DNA from: Termitomyces sp. T153
Lineage: Eukaryota > Basidiomycota > Agaricomycetes > Agaricales > Lyophyllaceae
Direction of reading: 5' to 3'
Length of the DNA stretch: 64,000 bases
NCBI GenBank assembly: GCA_018296165.2
Contig: JACKQL020000115.1
Coordinates: forward strand, 1-64,000
The notes below the pieces were generated by a model. It was not told the DNA's origin. It ran no database searches and saw only the letters and a program-made list of their open reading frames with translations. The position numbers and the translations under genes are program-made. This document shows positions 9,439-22,501 of the stretch, piece by piece (within the stretch, counting starts at the first letter, position 1; each line of letters starts with the position of its first letter).

Positions 9439-10606
9439 TGATGAGCCTCGGTTATTGCTGAGCACCATTTTTGGCATTTTGAACTTAGTGGCAGCTGACT
9501 ACTTTGAATTTGGCACAAGTCACAACACTCAGCACACAGGACCCAGCCTGAGGGTTGGACCAAAGCACGAGACTTTAGCAAGCACGAGACTTTAGCAAGC
9601 ACGAGACTTTTCAATCACAAGAAATATCATGTGGAGCCTGGATCTTGGGCCTGGAACATCAAGGCCTAGATCTTCCTTAGTGACGATTATTAGTGACTTT
9701 AGTAACTCTGGCAACAAAATGGTGTTCTCTTACTATATACAGACATATTACCAGATGCATACATTTTTACTATCATTCCCCTTGCCAAGCTTACCAACAT
9801 ACTTGAACGGCATCTATCCTTCAGGTATTGACATCAGACTCACTCTTTTTGGATTCATTTGCATTTATACACCATAGAGACTTCACTTATGGTTTTTCAC
9901 CTAGTTACAGACTGACACCTCATATGGACCATAAACACAGTGACAGATGCCATTGCCAGTGGCGACTATTTGCTTACTTTCCCATACTATACTTTGGAAA
10001 CATATAAATACTGCCTATACATAGACACTACCCCATCATAGCAAAATAGAACAGAGAACCCCCATCAGTATTGACTAGTTGCTCTCTCTAAGCTTACCAG
10101 CTTGAGATTTCACTTTGCTTCTTTTGTTCCTCTATTGCTTTTGACTTTGGCTTAGCAACAAGCCTTCTCAACTTTGACCTCAACCTAGTGTGGTGCCAAC
10201 TGCAGGTGCCTATTTGTGTTATTTCAACTTAGTGACATTAGTGACTACAGCTAGTGGCTAGTTCACATTCATTCTCTGATTTTAGTCTTCTTATTACTAC
10301 CTTTCCCCCCCTTTTTCCTACCCTATCCCCTCACTCTTCCTACCTCCATTAGGGGTATGCATTGTCTTAGTAATGTTATTTGTCTTTACCAGTTTTCTTT
10401 CCTTATTGTCACTAGTGACTTCAGCTAGCAATAGCAACTTCTTTTGACTTCACTCCACAACACAACTTTTGCTCTAGTTCTCTGGGATGGTTACTGACTC
10501 ACCCTCAACTATTAACTTCCTACTGCCAGCTATCCTATCTAGTGACTAGTGTTAGGTCTTCTTTTTAGGTTTCCTGCACAGCACTAGGTGGCATAGGAGC
10601 ACATCA
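9439..10606 (+). repeat. 3' LTR of family D Gypsy element (1168 bp)
   Basis: The boundaries come from comparison with the inverted copy at 21352-22501. The LTR starts TGATGAGCC and ends GAGCACATCA, giving 5-bp inverted ends TGATG/CATCA. AT-rich, TATA-like sequence lies around 10000-10020. The DNA to the right (10607 onward) is family A, so D was inserted into copy A3. The expected right target duplication is CTGCC. Confidence 0.85.
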
Positions 10607-11294
10607 CTGCCAATGCCCCACCAGCAACCTCCCCACCCTTGCCATCCCCTGCTGCAACTCCAGAGGCTGACCCATGGACATCTGTGACAACCTGTCTTGG
10701 ATCAACACAAACACTGCAGAGGTGCCATACAAGAGAACCCAGTGCTCCTGCACCCAGCCTGACCCCAAAAAATGACCCCTTTTAGTAACAGGCAGAGAAT
10801 TGGGAAAGACACTTACGAAGGATCCCTGTGCACCCCAAAGCAGCCTCATTGGCCAGCCAATCCTCCCTCTGCCTCACTATCTCCAACTCCACCTGCAGCA
10901 AACCACCCTCTGGCACCATTTCCCACTCCTCTGCCTCCTCCATAAGCTGCACCTCCCACTGCATTGGATGCTCCCACAAGCCCCATACCTCTAGCACTCA
11001 CTCTGGTGCCACTCACACCAAGGTGTTCCACACCTGCTCCAATGCCTCCTTCTCCACCCTGCCATTGGCTCATGCCCCCACAGCCTCTTGCTGGGCCCTG
11101 CCCCTGACAGCAGAGAAGCTCTCCACTTCCCATGGTCCACCACCAAGGATGCCCCCTCCCTCCACCCACCCTGCAGAGGCCCCACCTGCCCCATGCTCCC
11201 CTCCCCTGATACCTGGGTCTTCCATGCCTTGCTCAGCTGACCCCACACCCAGTCCTTGTCCCACTCCTGCTCCATGGCAATGCACGCCACCTGC
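10607..11294 (+). mobile_element. Family A copy A3, internal fragment left of nested A2
   Basis: C-rich DNA homologous to A1 at about 500-1180. It is continuous in homology with 17241 onward once element A2 and one copy of CCTGC are removed. No reading frame can be supported. Long open frames on both strands reflect extreme base skew. Confidence 0.78.
11290..11294. repeat. Left target-site duplication of A2 (CCTGC)
   Basis: CCTGC abuts the first base of the 5' LTR of A2 and recurs at 17236-17240 directly after its 3' LTR. Confidence 0.88.
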
Positions 11295-12427
11295 TGTCAT
11301 GACCCATTCCCTGAAGCCCTGTACACTGCCCAACAAACCCCCGCTTCCCCAGAAACCCCCATGACGCTTCATCAAACTTTCCCAGCACTCTGTGCCTACT
11401 CCAGCTAACTCCAACACATTCTCGGCTAACTCCGACGGCCCTCTAGCCAACTCCGATGTCTTTCCTGCAGCTGCCAGCACTTCCCCTGGACTTCCTAAGC
11501 CCCTAGAACCACTCCCCCGCTGTGCCTAACCCCATTACATGTCATCAACTCAACACCCTGGCTTCTCCGACTTACCCTGGAGTATCATAACAACATCGGA
11601 ATGGACCACATTGCAATTGATCCCATCAACATATCAATGTGGCCCACCCTCTGGTCATAACCAACACCTGCCAACTCTGTCGAGCTCCACCAAGCCCCAC
11701 CACCACAGCCAACATTTCTGGAGCTCTTCAGTAGTCAGTATATAAGATGTAGAGTAGCTCCCCATACTCTAGTCTGGATACTGCTTAACATTACCTATGG
11801 TCTGATTATTTCTCTCTCATGTTTTGTGTTCCATGCCTCATTTTCTTACTCTCAGTTTCCTGGTCTTGTCTTATCTCTATTCCATTATCATTTCATTATT
11901 GTTCTGTGTCTCTGCCTGAATCTATTCTTGTTCTCGTTTTGTCTCCATCTCACTTTGTTTGATTCCATCTCATCTTGTTTGATTCCATCTATCGTGTTCA
12001 AGTCCTCCCAACCATAATGCCCTCACAAACTCCGCAATTATGATTATGAACCTCTAACACTCTTTCACCAACTCCGGACCTCACTACATGCTTGGCCTGA
12101 ACCCTATCAATCCCTGTTGATCCCCCATCAGAACTCCGGCTCTGCTTCCATCATTCACATAGCCTCTGCCTCCTCTGCACCCACAATACTCACTCACATA
12201 TGGACATATGCCTGAACCCTGCCAAGCCTGTCCCCCTTCCCCGCAACTCATCCTCCACTCCTCCGGACCTCCCCAGACTTGCTCAGATCAATTCCCACTA
12301 ACTATTCTCACAAGTTCCCAGTGTTTGGAACACCTCTGAGTGCCCAGTTGTCAGTGCAGGGAATCACATCTGCCTAGTAAGGACTCACCCAGTGTAGCTG
12401 AGCCCCCGTGGTCAGTGGAACCTGACA
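11295..12427 (+). repeat. 5' LTR of A2 (1133 bp)
   Basis: TGTCATGACCC...GGAACCTGACA. It pairs with the 3' LTR at 16107-17235. Sampled differences are mostly C/T or G/A, often TG in one copy against CA in the other at the same ancestral CpG. Confidence 0.9.
11739..11745 (+). promoter_or_regulatory. TATA box in family A LTR
   Basis: TATATAA follows a conserved TCAGTAGTCAG context. The same site occurs at 7211, 16551 and 18459 in the other family A LTRs. It is a likely core promoter for element transcription. Confidence 0.55.
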
Positions 12428-15400
12428 TAATATCAAGACTCTCCCTTACCCCACTCGTGATGTCCACACTAACCCCACACACACATCCAACAAACACCTC
12501 CAATGTCTACAACCGGCCCATGCCTGGAAACCACTATGATTCATATTGCCTTGCCCAATTTGCCAAGACATATTGAGTTGCAGATCTGACACAAAATGTC
12601 CCTTCCACCCCAGTTACATTCATATAATGGCTCTATCCATGGACACCCTCTTACAGCTCCCACACTCCCCCACCACCTCTGCCAGCTCTGCCACCCCCCT
12701 ACAGAGGGTGACCCTGACATCACCAAAGCTTCACTCAAAACCCCAGTGACAATTTGATCCAGTGCTCAACAACTTCTCCAACACCACACCCTCACCCCTC
12801 CAACAACAATAGCAAAAAGCCCTGCCATGGAAAGTTGCTCACCACATCAAGGACCAGTTGCCAACCTTGACCAAGACAACAACAAGGCCCAATAAGACCC
12901 CCAAGAATGCATTCCCCCAAACCTGCCTTTGGACCCTCCAACCCACAGCAGCCCCATTGGGAACAGACCCAGTAGGTTCCTGACACTACCAAACCTGCCC
13001 ACAACCCCAATAGTGGAACCCCGCCACCCAATTATCTGGCTTTCACACCCATCTCCAACAACCTCCCCCCCCCCCACAATGATGCAAGATTCCGAGACCG
13101 ATGCCACCCCCCAACTACAGAATACACTTCTGGATCAGCTGGGACCCCCTGGTTGACTCGGCCGCCACCTCCACCAACAAGTGAAAGGGCCCTGACACCT
13201 CCGACCTGACCCCAACAACCCTGGAACAAGACCAAGAAATCCCCAAGCTTCTAGGTGGTCAAGAAAGGAACAGCTACACACCCCCACCCTGCTGCTCAAA
13301 GCACAGCCCAAAGTTTATGAGGAGAACAATGGCACCCCAACTCTTAATGAAGAACAACTCCAGACCCCCACCCACTACTTCAGCACTTGCCTACTATCTC
13401 AACACCTTCTTCTGTGCAATCTGGAACCTCCAACATTAAAGACCCTCAATGCTGACCCTCCCTGCACACCACCCCCAGATGTGAACTCTGCCACCAGACT
13501 CTGCCACCTCCCACGAAGAAACCCCCAGCATAGGAGTTACTCCGAACTAACTATAGGAAAAATGGCCCTATACAAAGTAGTTCCCAAAGTACTCTAAAAT
13601 CACTGACCTGTTCACATAAGGGAGGGAGAAGCCCACCATTGTCCCAGAGACTGCCAATCAACCCACTCAAACATCCTGATGATCCAAGAGCATATGCTCT
13701 GACATCCAGGGAGGACTCCCCTGCCAGGACCAACAACCCAAATAACCCTGCGCCAACTCAAAGCTGCCCCAATCCACCCCTCTGACCACTCCGGATTCTA
13801 GCAACACAACTCTGGGGCCCCCACTCCAACTCCAATATCCAACCAAGGGGACCTGCAATGCCAGCCCCACACCCTGTACAACCCTGCCCCTATGCTGGAA
13901 GATGTCTATCAAGCAGGGACCACATCAATGGAGTAACCCAAAACAAACCCCATGCAAAGTAATCTCCCAGAGTACCCTAAAAGTTGCTAATGCCTTCCCC
14001 AAGAAGCGAGCAGTGCCTCTCCACTGCCACCCCCACATTTGCAACAACTTCCAGGCCACTCTGGAATACAAATGAAGAGTTGCCTCAACCCCGCCATGAC
14101 TCCTGGGGAGTTCCACACCAATGTCTCCCCACGACCAACTTCCCCACTGCCCCCCAACAATCGTGAACAACCATCTTCCCCATCCAAGCTCAGCTCCAGG
14201 AGCCACCACCACTCCTACACGACAACTCCACTGCTCTGCAAAAAACCCCCACTCTGGAGCTCCCCCTCTGATTCGCAACACATCCCCACCAACAAGTTAA
14301 GACCCAACCCCAACCCCCACATCGACCCTGGACCCCTGGTACTCGCACTTGGAACTGTGGACCAACAAAATGTGCCTCAGACCCCTTCCTCTGCCTGCAC
14401 ATCCCCCAAAGCCAACACAACCAACAAACCCCCACCGAGTGACCCTTGTGTTGACTCCGGGACTGCCCACTTCTTCCCCAATGAAGGAACCACTGATCCC
14501 CAGAAGGAACAACCCACAGAACAAGCCCCGAAGCATCTCCGCTGAGGTGAGCCATTCCCCAACCAACCCCCGTGCTGCCCCTGCCCAAAAGAAACATCCA
14601 CCAATACAACCCCAACAGACCTCCAAACTCTAGGGAGTGTCAGAAATATGTAAGACCCCTCCATCTGCCTCTGGATTTACCCTTGGTCAGGAAAGCAATG
14701 TCACTTAGGTGACCCGGAACCTTCAAATTTCGACTCTGGACTCAAAGGAACTGGTTGGGACTGATCACCCCACACCCCGCCCCCTTGGTCATCAACACTC
14801 CGGAGCACACCAAAGCACCACCCAAACATGCCTGCCCACAGACACAATACTCCAGAGCATGACTTTGACCTGGACCACCACCCCGGAGCACAGCAAAAGC
14901 CCAATCCCAAGTGCCCTTTACCAAATACAATACTCCAGACCTCGCCCCACACAATCCCACCAAATGAAGACCTCCAGGCATCCTCAACCAAGGAACCACA
15001 CCCCTAAGGGAGTACCACTGCCTCCATGCTGACCAATCCCACAGCACAGATGGCACAGAAAACAGCCCCTACAAACTTACTACTGGGACCACCCTACCTG
15101 GGGGCTCTGCTGCTAAGCCACTAGGGACTCCCTCCTCTGAACAACTGCACCCTGAGGACAAACCTCACCCTGCCACTCCCACCATTGTCAAAAAGGACCC
15201 TTGCCACCCCAAGCACATGTCAAAGACCTGGAGGTCCACCCCCTTGAACTGGCATGATACACCTCTCTGCCACAGACTGAGGAAAACCCCTACACCCTGG
15301 GTCCAAGACCCCAAGAATTGAACCCAGCAACGCTGCCAAAAAACACCGCAGAACTCTGCAGGAAGACTTCCAACACCCCCGCTGAGCCTCAGAACTCTTC

Positions 15401-16106
15401 CTACAGCACCCCGCCCCACCCCAACAACCCTGGGGCTAGCCAACACAGATGGCACTAGTGGGCCTAACCCCTGCCTCTGGATCCACTAGGGATTCAACTC
15501 CCACCTGCACCCCTGCATGTTTTGCTTACCTCACCCTCACACAAATTAAAGTCTCACTTCACACACCCAGAAACAACAAGGAAGCATTGAAAAGTACAAA
15601 ATATACGATACAAGGTGGAATGGGATAGTGAACTCAAAGATGACAAGAAGTGGGGCCTGGCCGCCCCCTCACTCTCCCCCCGGAGAACCCACCGCCACTG
15701 TGGACAACTCTGCAGAACTCCATCAGCCACCCCAAAGAAACAGGTCAATGCTGCTCACGACTCTGGTATATTGTACCTGCTCAATGCCAATGCTCAAACT
15801 CCTCCCCCTCACTGTTGTACATGATCACCACATCCATGTCTGAAACCAACAGGGTGGGGGAAGCAGCTGAATAACTGAGAGGGGACATGACAAGGAATTT
15901 GAGGGAGCCCCAGGGTATGTCCAAGGCCTTTTAATTGATTAGAAGGAACCCCCTGATGCAGTGGCAGCCACGCTTTGACTTTGCCTCCCATGCCACCATC
16001 ACTTGCTGCGGATTGATTAATATTACTGGGCTTTGACTCCCACATCCTGCCAATCCCTGACCCACCTCCCCACATCTCAAGGGTCTTGACACTGAAAGGG
16101 GGGTGA
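12428..16106 (+). mobile_element. Internal region of A2: C-rich, no recognisable pol
   Basis: About 3.7 kb strongly enriched in C over G on the plus strand. Reading the three plus frames gives only Pro/Thr/Ser/His-rich fragments broken by stops. There is a degenerate internal duplication (about 13565-13600 resembles 13955-13990). The purine tract GAAAGGGGGGTGA (16094-16106) primes the 3' LTR. I do not recognise any domain. It may be a decayed gag-like or structural region. Confidence 0.6.
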
Positions 16107-17235
16107 TGTCACGACCCATTCCCTGAAGCCCCATACACTGCCTGACAAACCCCTGCTTCCCCGGAAACCCCCCTGATGCTTTGTTGAACTTCCCCAGCAC
16201 TCCACGCCTACTCTGGCTAACTCCAACACATTCTCAGCTAACTCCGATGGCCCCCTGGCCAACTCTGACATCTTCCCCGCAGCCACTGGCACTTCTCCTG
16301 GACTTCCTGAGCCCCTGGGACCACTCCCCCGCCATGCCTGACCCTATTACACATCATCAACTTGATACCCTGGCTTCCCCAACTTACCCTGGAGTATCAT
16401 GACAACCTCGGAATGGACCATGTCACAATTGATCCCATCAACATATCAATGCGGCCCGCTCTCTGGTTGTAACTGACACCTGTTGACTCTGTTGAGCTCT
16501 GCCAAGCCCCACCACCACAGCCGACATTTCCGGAGCTCTTCAGTAGTCAGTATATAAGATGTAGAGTAGCTCCCCATACTCTAGTCTGGATACTGCTTAA
16601 CATTACCTATGGTCTGATTATTTCTCTCTTGTGTTTTGTGTTCCATGCCTCATTTTCTTACTCTCAGTCTCCTGGTCTTGTCTTATCTCTATTCCATTAT
16701 CATTTTGTTATTGTTCTGTGTCTCTGCCTGAATCTATTCTTGTTCTCATCTTGTCTCCATCTCACTTCATTCGACTCCATCTCATCTTGTTTGATTCCAT
16801 CTATTGTGTTCAAGTCCTCCCAACCATAACACCCTCACAAACTCTGCAATTACAATTACAAACCTCCAACACTCTTTCACCAACTTCAGACCTCGCTACA
16901 TGCTTGGCCTGAACCCTATCAATCCCTGTTGATCCCCCATCAGAACTCTGGCTCCACTCCCATCATTCACATAGCCTCTGCCTCCTCTGCACCTGCAATA
17001 CTCACATATGGACTTATGCCTGAACCCCGCCAAGCCCATCCCCCTTCCCTGCAACTCATCCTCCACTCCTCCGGACCTCCCCAGACTTGCTCAGATCAAT
17101 TCCCACTAACTATCTGCACAAGTCCCCAGTGTTTGGAACACCTCTGAGTGCCCAGTTGTCAGTGCAGGGAATCACATCTGCCTAGTAAGGACTCACCTAG
17201 TGTAGCTGAGCCCCCATGGTCAGTGGAACCTGACA
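16107..17235 (+). repeat. 3' LTR of A2 (1129 bp)
   Basis: TGTCACGACCC...GGAACCTGACA, with a TATA box at 16551-16557. The target duplication CCTGC follows at 17236-17240. Confidence 0.9.
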
Positions 17236-18023
17236 CCTGCCACTCCAATGAAATCAAGCACTTCTTGTGGCTTATGCAACATGGAAGGCAAATGGAAGTG
17301 TCATGTCATGAGCCCATGGAGGGCACATCAAAAATGCAGGCCTTGCCCCATCACACACAGAGAACACACTAAAAACCACAGATCAGCACACATGACAAAA
17401 GAGAACTCAAAGACTCACTGGGGCCTTGTTTTGACACCATTCCAGCATTGGTGGGCCCCAAGCTCATGCCAACACCCTTGCAAACTCCTCTGCCATCACC
17501 TCTGCCTGAGGGATTCACTGCAACAGTGGGACCCCTTCTGCATCCTCCGCTGCCAATTGGGGCACTGTGGGATGGAATTTGGCCTGCCTAGGACACCCCA
17601 GGAAACCCACCACCACCATGAACAACTCTGCAAAACTCCATCAGCCACCCTGAGAAAATAAGTTGATACTGCTTATGACTCCAGTACATGGCACCAGCTC
17701 AGCACTGATGCTCAAACTCCTTCCCCTTGCTGTTGTATACAATCACCTTGTCTGCATCTAAAAACAACATAGTGAGAGAAGTGGCTGAGTAACTGGGAGA
17801 GGACATGACAAAAGATTTGGGAAGCCTGGGGGTACATCCAAGGCTTTTTAATTAATTGGAAAGAACCCTCTGACAAAGTGGCAGCCACATTTCAACTTTG
17901 CCTCCCATGCTGCCATCACTCACTGTGGATTGATCAATATTACTTGGCTTTGACTCCCATGCCCCTGCTGATCCCTGACCCACTCCCTGTGTCTCAAGGG
18001 TCTCAACGCTGAAGGGGGGGTGA
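17236..18023 (+). mobile_element. Family A copy A3, internal fragment right of nested A2
   Basis: It begins with the second CCTGC and continues the homology interrupted at 11294 (matching A1 from about 1185). It ends in the purine tract GAAGGGGGGGTGA (18011-18023). It is non-coding in its present state. Confidence 0.78.
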
Positions 18024-19150
18024 TGTCATGACCCATTCCCTGGACCCCCATACATTGCCTGACAAACCCCCATCCCCCCAGAACCTCCCCCGATGCTTTG
18101 TCAAACTTCCCCAGCACTCCGCACCTACTCCAGCCAATTCTGACACATTCTCAGCTAACTCCAACAGCCTCCTGGCCAACTCTGACATCTTTTCCGCAGC
18201 TGCCAGCACTTCTCCTGGATCTCCTGAGCTCCTGGGACCACTCCCCTGCCATGCCTGACCCCATTACACATCATCAACTTGACACCCTGGCTCCTCTGAC
18301 TTACTCTGGAGTATTACAACAACCTCAAAATGGACTGCATCAACAATTGATCCCATCAACATATCAACACAGCCTGCCCTCTGGTCATAACCAACACCCG
18401 TCGACTCCGTCAAGCCCTGCCACCACAGCTGACATTCCTGGAGCTCTTCAGTAGTCAGTATATAAGATGTAGAGTAGCTCCTCATACTCTAGTCTTGAGA
18501 TTACCTACCTGCCTTTCCTGATGTGTTTCTGATTGTTCTTCTCATATTTTGTGTTCTGTGTCTTGTTTTTCTTATTCTCAGTCTCCCAGTCTTATCTCAT
18601 CTCTATTCCATTATCATTTTGTTATTGTTCCATGTCTCTGCCTGAATCTATTCTTGTTCTTGTCTCGTCTCTGTCTCATTTCGTTCAACTCTATCTTATC
18701 TTGTTTGATTCTATCTGTTGTGTTCAAATCCTCTTGACCATAACACCCTCACAAATTCCACGATTACAATTATGAACCTCCAACACTCTTTCACCAACTC
18801 CAGACCTTGCTACACACTTGGCTCTGAACCCTCTCAATCCCCATTGATCCCCCATCAGAACTCCGGCTCTGCTCCCATCATTTGTGTAGCCTCCACCTCC
18901 TCCACACCCACAATACTCATATATGAACTTATGCCTGAACCCTGCCAAGCCCACCCCCCTTCCCTGCAACTCCTCCTCTACTCCTCCAGACCTCCCCAGA
19001 CTTGCTTGGACCAATTCCCACTAACTATCCTCACAAGCCCCCAGTGTTTAGAACACCTCTGAGTGCCTGGTTGTCAGTGCAGGGAATCACGTCTGCTTAG
19101 TAAGGACTTGCCCAGTGTAGCTGAGCCCCCATGGTCAGTGGAACCTGACA
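18024..19150 (+). repeat. 3' LTR of family A copy A3 (1127 bp)
   Basis: TGTCATGACCC...GGAACCTGACA, with a TATA box at 18459-18465. Directly after it, sequence begins in the middle of a gag frame (19151). It is therefore the right end of A3 inserted into A4, not the 5' LTR of A4. The predicted target duplication is GCACC. Confidence 0.85.
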
Positions 19151-21351
19151 GCACCCTGCCTCAACAGATCAAGGATGTCCTTTGCCTCACACCCAAGCAA
19201 ACTACCTACAATGGGTACAAGGTGCTTGTTACCCAGCTTGACCAATACTACTGGGAAGATCACAGCAAAAACATAGTGCCCCGGACCCCCTGGAATGCCT
19301 CTGGTAACACCAACTGACAGGCCAGAGCAACCAATGGCATTTGATCCTCAATCCCCACTAATCCTACCAACTCTGTGCCCCATTTTCCCCCAGGCTGAGG
19401 AACTACCAGCACCAATCAACCCCTGAGACAATGTCCACCAGCCCAGCTCAACACCGCCAACCTCCATGAAACTCCAGAGCCCCTGGACACCAACCCCAAT
19501 GACCACAATGACATTCCAGACCCTGCCAATGACCAAGAAGCCTTATGTGCAAACAGGATTTGGGATAGCCCATGGATCGACATGCTGGAGGAAACACAGG
19601 AGAAATGATGGAAGGAAGGCATGTGCATCTTATGTGGTGAGCAGGGACACTTTATTTGCAGTTGTCCTAAACAACAGGTGATGGGACACGCCATGTGGAT
19701 GATTGACAGAGAAGACTGTAACTACCAGTTTACAGAAAACAAGTTGGTGGTTTAGGTCTTGAAGATGCACTAGACCACAGACCAGACCCCAATATCTTCT
19801 CTGCCCCAGCCACACTTCTCCATGCAACAATACCTGCCCCAGACAGCCTCCCAGTACACCTCCCCTCCCACTCATCCACCAACCTCCTCCTCCACACCAC
19901 TCTTCCCTTCACTGACAACTCTGTCCCCACATAGTTGACAGTGGTGCCACCAATAACTTCATTGATGAATCCCTGGTGGTGCTCACTCCCCACCCCCTCT
20001 GATGTTTCCCTGCCTCAATTTCTCTCAAACTTTTTGACAGAGACCCTACCTCAGCAGGAGACATCACACACTGCCTGGAAACAACCATGACCTTTGCCAA
20101 TGGACAACATCAAGAACTCTGACTACTTATCACAAAATTACACCCCTCTGCCCCTGTCATCTTAGGATTCTCATGGCTCTGTTCCACCAACCCCTGCATC
20201 AACTGGCCCAGCCTCACTCTCCACCTCAACCAGGACAACCCCACTGACTCCAGGCTGGTACCTTTTGACATCTCACCCTCCTCCAAGAACTCTGAGACTA
20301 TGATCAACCACCCCTGGACTCCCCCACAGCTCCACTCTAGATCTGCACAGTCGTTCATCATCAATGTCTGACTCAATGACTCTTCCAAGGTATTCCCTGC
20401 CCTCATCAACAGCAGCACCTCTGGCACCTTTGTTAGTAATCAACTCAGCCTCCAGCACAATGACCTTGACAAACTCCTTGAGCTCCAACTCTTTGATGGA
20501 AGCCCCACCATGACAAGAATCACTCAATACCACAACAACACCCTCACCCTCGACAATGACCTGCAGTTTCAGGCCTGGCTCCTTGTTACCCAACTACCTC
20601 CATCAACTCCAATTGTGCTCAAGCTCCCATGGCTGCAAGATGTCAACCCCAACATCAACTGGAAGAACCTCACTATGCTATTCCCCAGCCCCAAAGTGAG
20701 TTTAGTAGCTGCCATCCCCCTCCACCTCCAGTCTATCTCAGACTCTAACATCTCCCACCCTGGTGCCAGTACCTCTGGAGCGACCTAGAGTCCCTCAACC
20801 TCTGATGACAACCCCAATGAAGAAGGAAATGCCACTCTGCCTTGGTCACCCTCAATCACATTATGATGGCTGCCTCCCAACATACCCTGGAATTGATACA
20901 AAGGCCTGCGGTACTCCAACCAGTGATGCTCAAAGCCCCTGACCAACTCTACCACCACTCTGGACTCATCCGCTACTACTCTGACATCCAACTCCATTGA
21001 CTCCAGAGACCTCAGCATTAAAATCATCAGTGCCATCCCCTTTGCATGCCTTCTACAAGATGGCACCCCTGCCTTCCAGTTACAAATCATGCCAACCCTA
21101 CCCAAGGAGCACCTCCACACAGGGACCATCATGCCAGAGAGCAAGACAGAGGAACAGATCCTATCCAAAGTAGTGCCCCCAGAGTATTATGAGTTTGCTG
21201 ACATGTTCTCTGAAGGGAGTGCCAAAGAACTTCCCCTGCACTGCTCCTATAACCACAAGATTGACCTCAAAGAAGGCACCTCACCCCCATTTGGCAAGAT
21301 CTACAACATGTCTGAGATTGAGCTCTGAGCCTTAAAGGAATACCTTGATGA
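19151..21351 (+). pseudogene. A4 Gypsy gag (3' part) and protease, decayed
   Basis: The first 160 bases read as the end of a Gag capsid segment (IKDVLCLTP..TYNGYKVLV, then LDQYYWE), a form typical of fungal Tf1-like elements. A CCHC zinc knuckle (C-x2-C-x4-H-x4-C) lies at about 19625-19672. An aspartic protease active site (IVDSGATNNFID) lies at about 19933-19965. The frame is broken by many stops. The part after 20790 leads toward the RT, with a PPEYYEFADMFSEGSAKELP-type linker at about 21175-21235. The family A copy A3 is inserted at its left edge, and the D-type solo LTR at its right edge. Confidence 0.75.
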
Positions 21352-22501
21352 TGATGTGCTCCTATGCCGCCTAGTGCTGTGCAGGAAACCTAAAAAGAAG
21401 ACCTAATACTAGTCACTAGATAGGATAGCTGGCAGTAGGAAGTTAATAGTTGAGGGTGAGTCAGTAACCATCCTAGAGAACTAGAGCAAAAGTTGTGTTG
21501 TGGAGTGAAGTCAAAAGAAGTTGCTATTGCTAGCTGAAGTCACTAGTGACAATAAGGAAAGAAAACTGGTAAAGACAAATAACATCACTAAGACAATGCA
21601 TACCTCTAATGGAGGTAGGAAGAGTGAGGGGATAGGGTAGGAAAAAGGGGGGGAAGGTAGTAATAAGAAGACTAAAATCAGAGAATGAACATGAACTAGT
21701 TGCTAGCTGTAGTCACTAACATCGCTAAGTTGAAATAACACAAATAGGCACCTGCAGTTGGCACCACACTAGGTTGAGGTCAAAGTTGAGAAGGCTTGTC
21801 ACTAAGCCAAAGTCAAAAGCAATAGAGGAATGAAAGAAGCAAAGTGAAATCTCAAGCTGGTAAGCTTAGAGAGAGCAACTAGTCGATGCTGATGGGGGTT
21901 CTCTGTTCATTATTGCTATCATGATGTAGTGTCTATGTACAGGCAGTATTTATACATTTCCAAAGTATAGTATGGGAAAGTAAGCAAATAGTCACCACTA
22001 GCAATGGCATCTGTCACTGTGTTTATGGTCCATACGAGGTGTTAGTCTGTAACTAGGTGAAAAATCATAAGCAAAGTCTCTATGGCATATAAATGCAAAT
22101 GAATCCAAAAAGAGCAAGTCTGATGTCAATACCTGAAGCATAGGCGCCGTTCAAGTATATTGGTAAGCTTGGCAAGGGGAATGATAGTAAAAAGGTATGT
22201 GTCTGGTAATATGTCTATATATAGTAAGAGAACACCATTTTGTCACCAGAGTTACTAAAGTCACTAATAATCATCACTAAGAAAGATCTAGGCCTTGATG
22301 TTCCAGGCCCAAGTTCCAGGCTTCAAATGATATTTCTTGTGATTGAAAAGTCTCATGCTTGCTAAAGTCTCGTGCTTCAGTCCAACCCTTGGGCTGGGTC
22401 CCATGTGCTGAGTGTTGTGACTTGTGCCAAATTCAAAGTAGTCAGCTGCCACTAAGTTTGAAATGCCAAAAATGGTGCTCAGCAATAACCAGGGCTCATC
22501 A
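21352..22501 (-). repeat. Inverted solo LTR of family D inside the A4 RT gene (1150 bp)
   Basis: This is the reverse complement of 9439-10606, with the same TGATG/CATCA ends. ATGA occurs immediately before (21348-21351) and immediately after (22502-22505). Removing the LTR and one ATGA makes the RT frame read smoothly from EYLDD into the FAKKKDG box, which confirms both boundaries. No internal part of the element remains, so it arose by LTR-LTR recombination after insertion. Confidence 0.92.

Larger units (their letters stand above)
11295..17235 (+). mobile_element. Complete non-autonomous family A LTR element A2 (about 5.9 kb)
   Basis: Two LTRs (11295-12427, 16107-17235) flank 3.7 kb of internal DNA, with a polypurine tract before the 3' LTR and a perfect 5-bp target duplication (CCTGC). 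No RT, RNase H, integrase or chromodomain motif could be found inside, while the last few hundred internal bases match the post-chromodomain region of A4 (15410-15530 versus 25240-25330). It therefore looks like a large non-autonomous derivative that would have used proteins of an A4-type master copy. It is nested inside A3. Confidence 0.85.

Noticed and set aside
12847..15455. Gly/Val/Trp-rich minus-strand frames as secreted or structural proteins
   Set aside because: They are reverse readings of C-rich transposon DNA; no start context, no domain and no conservation.
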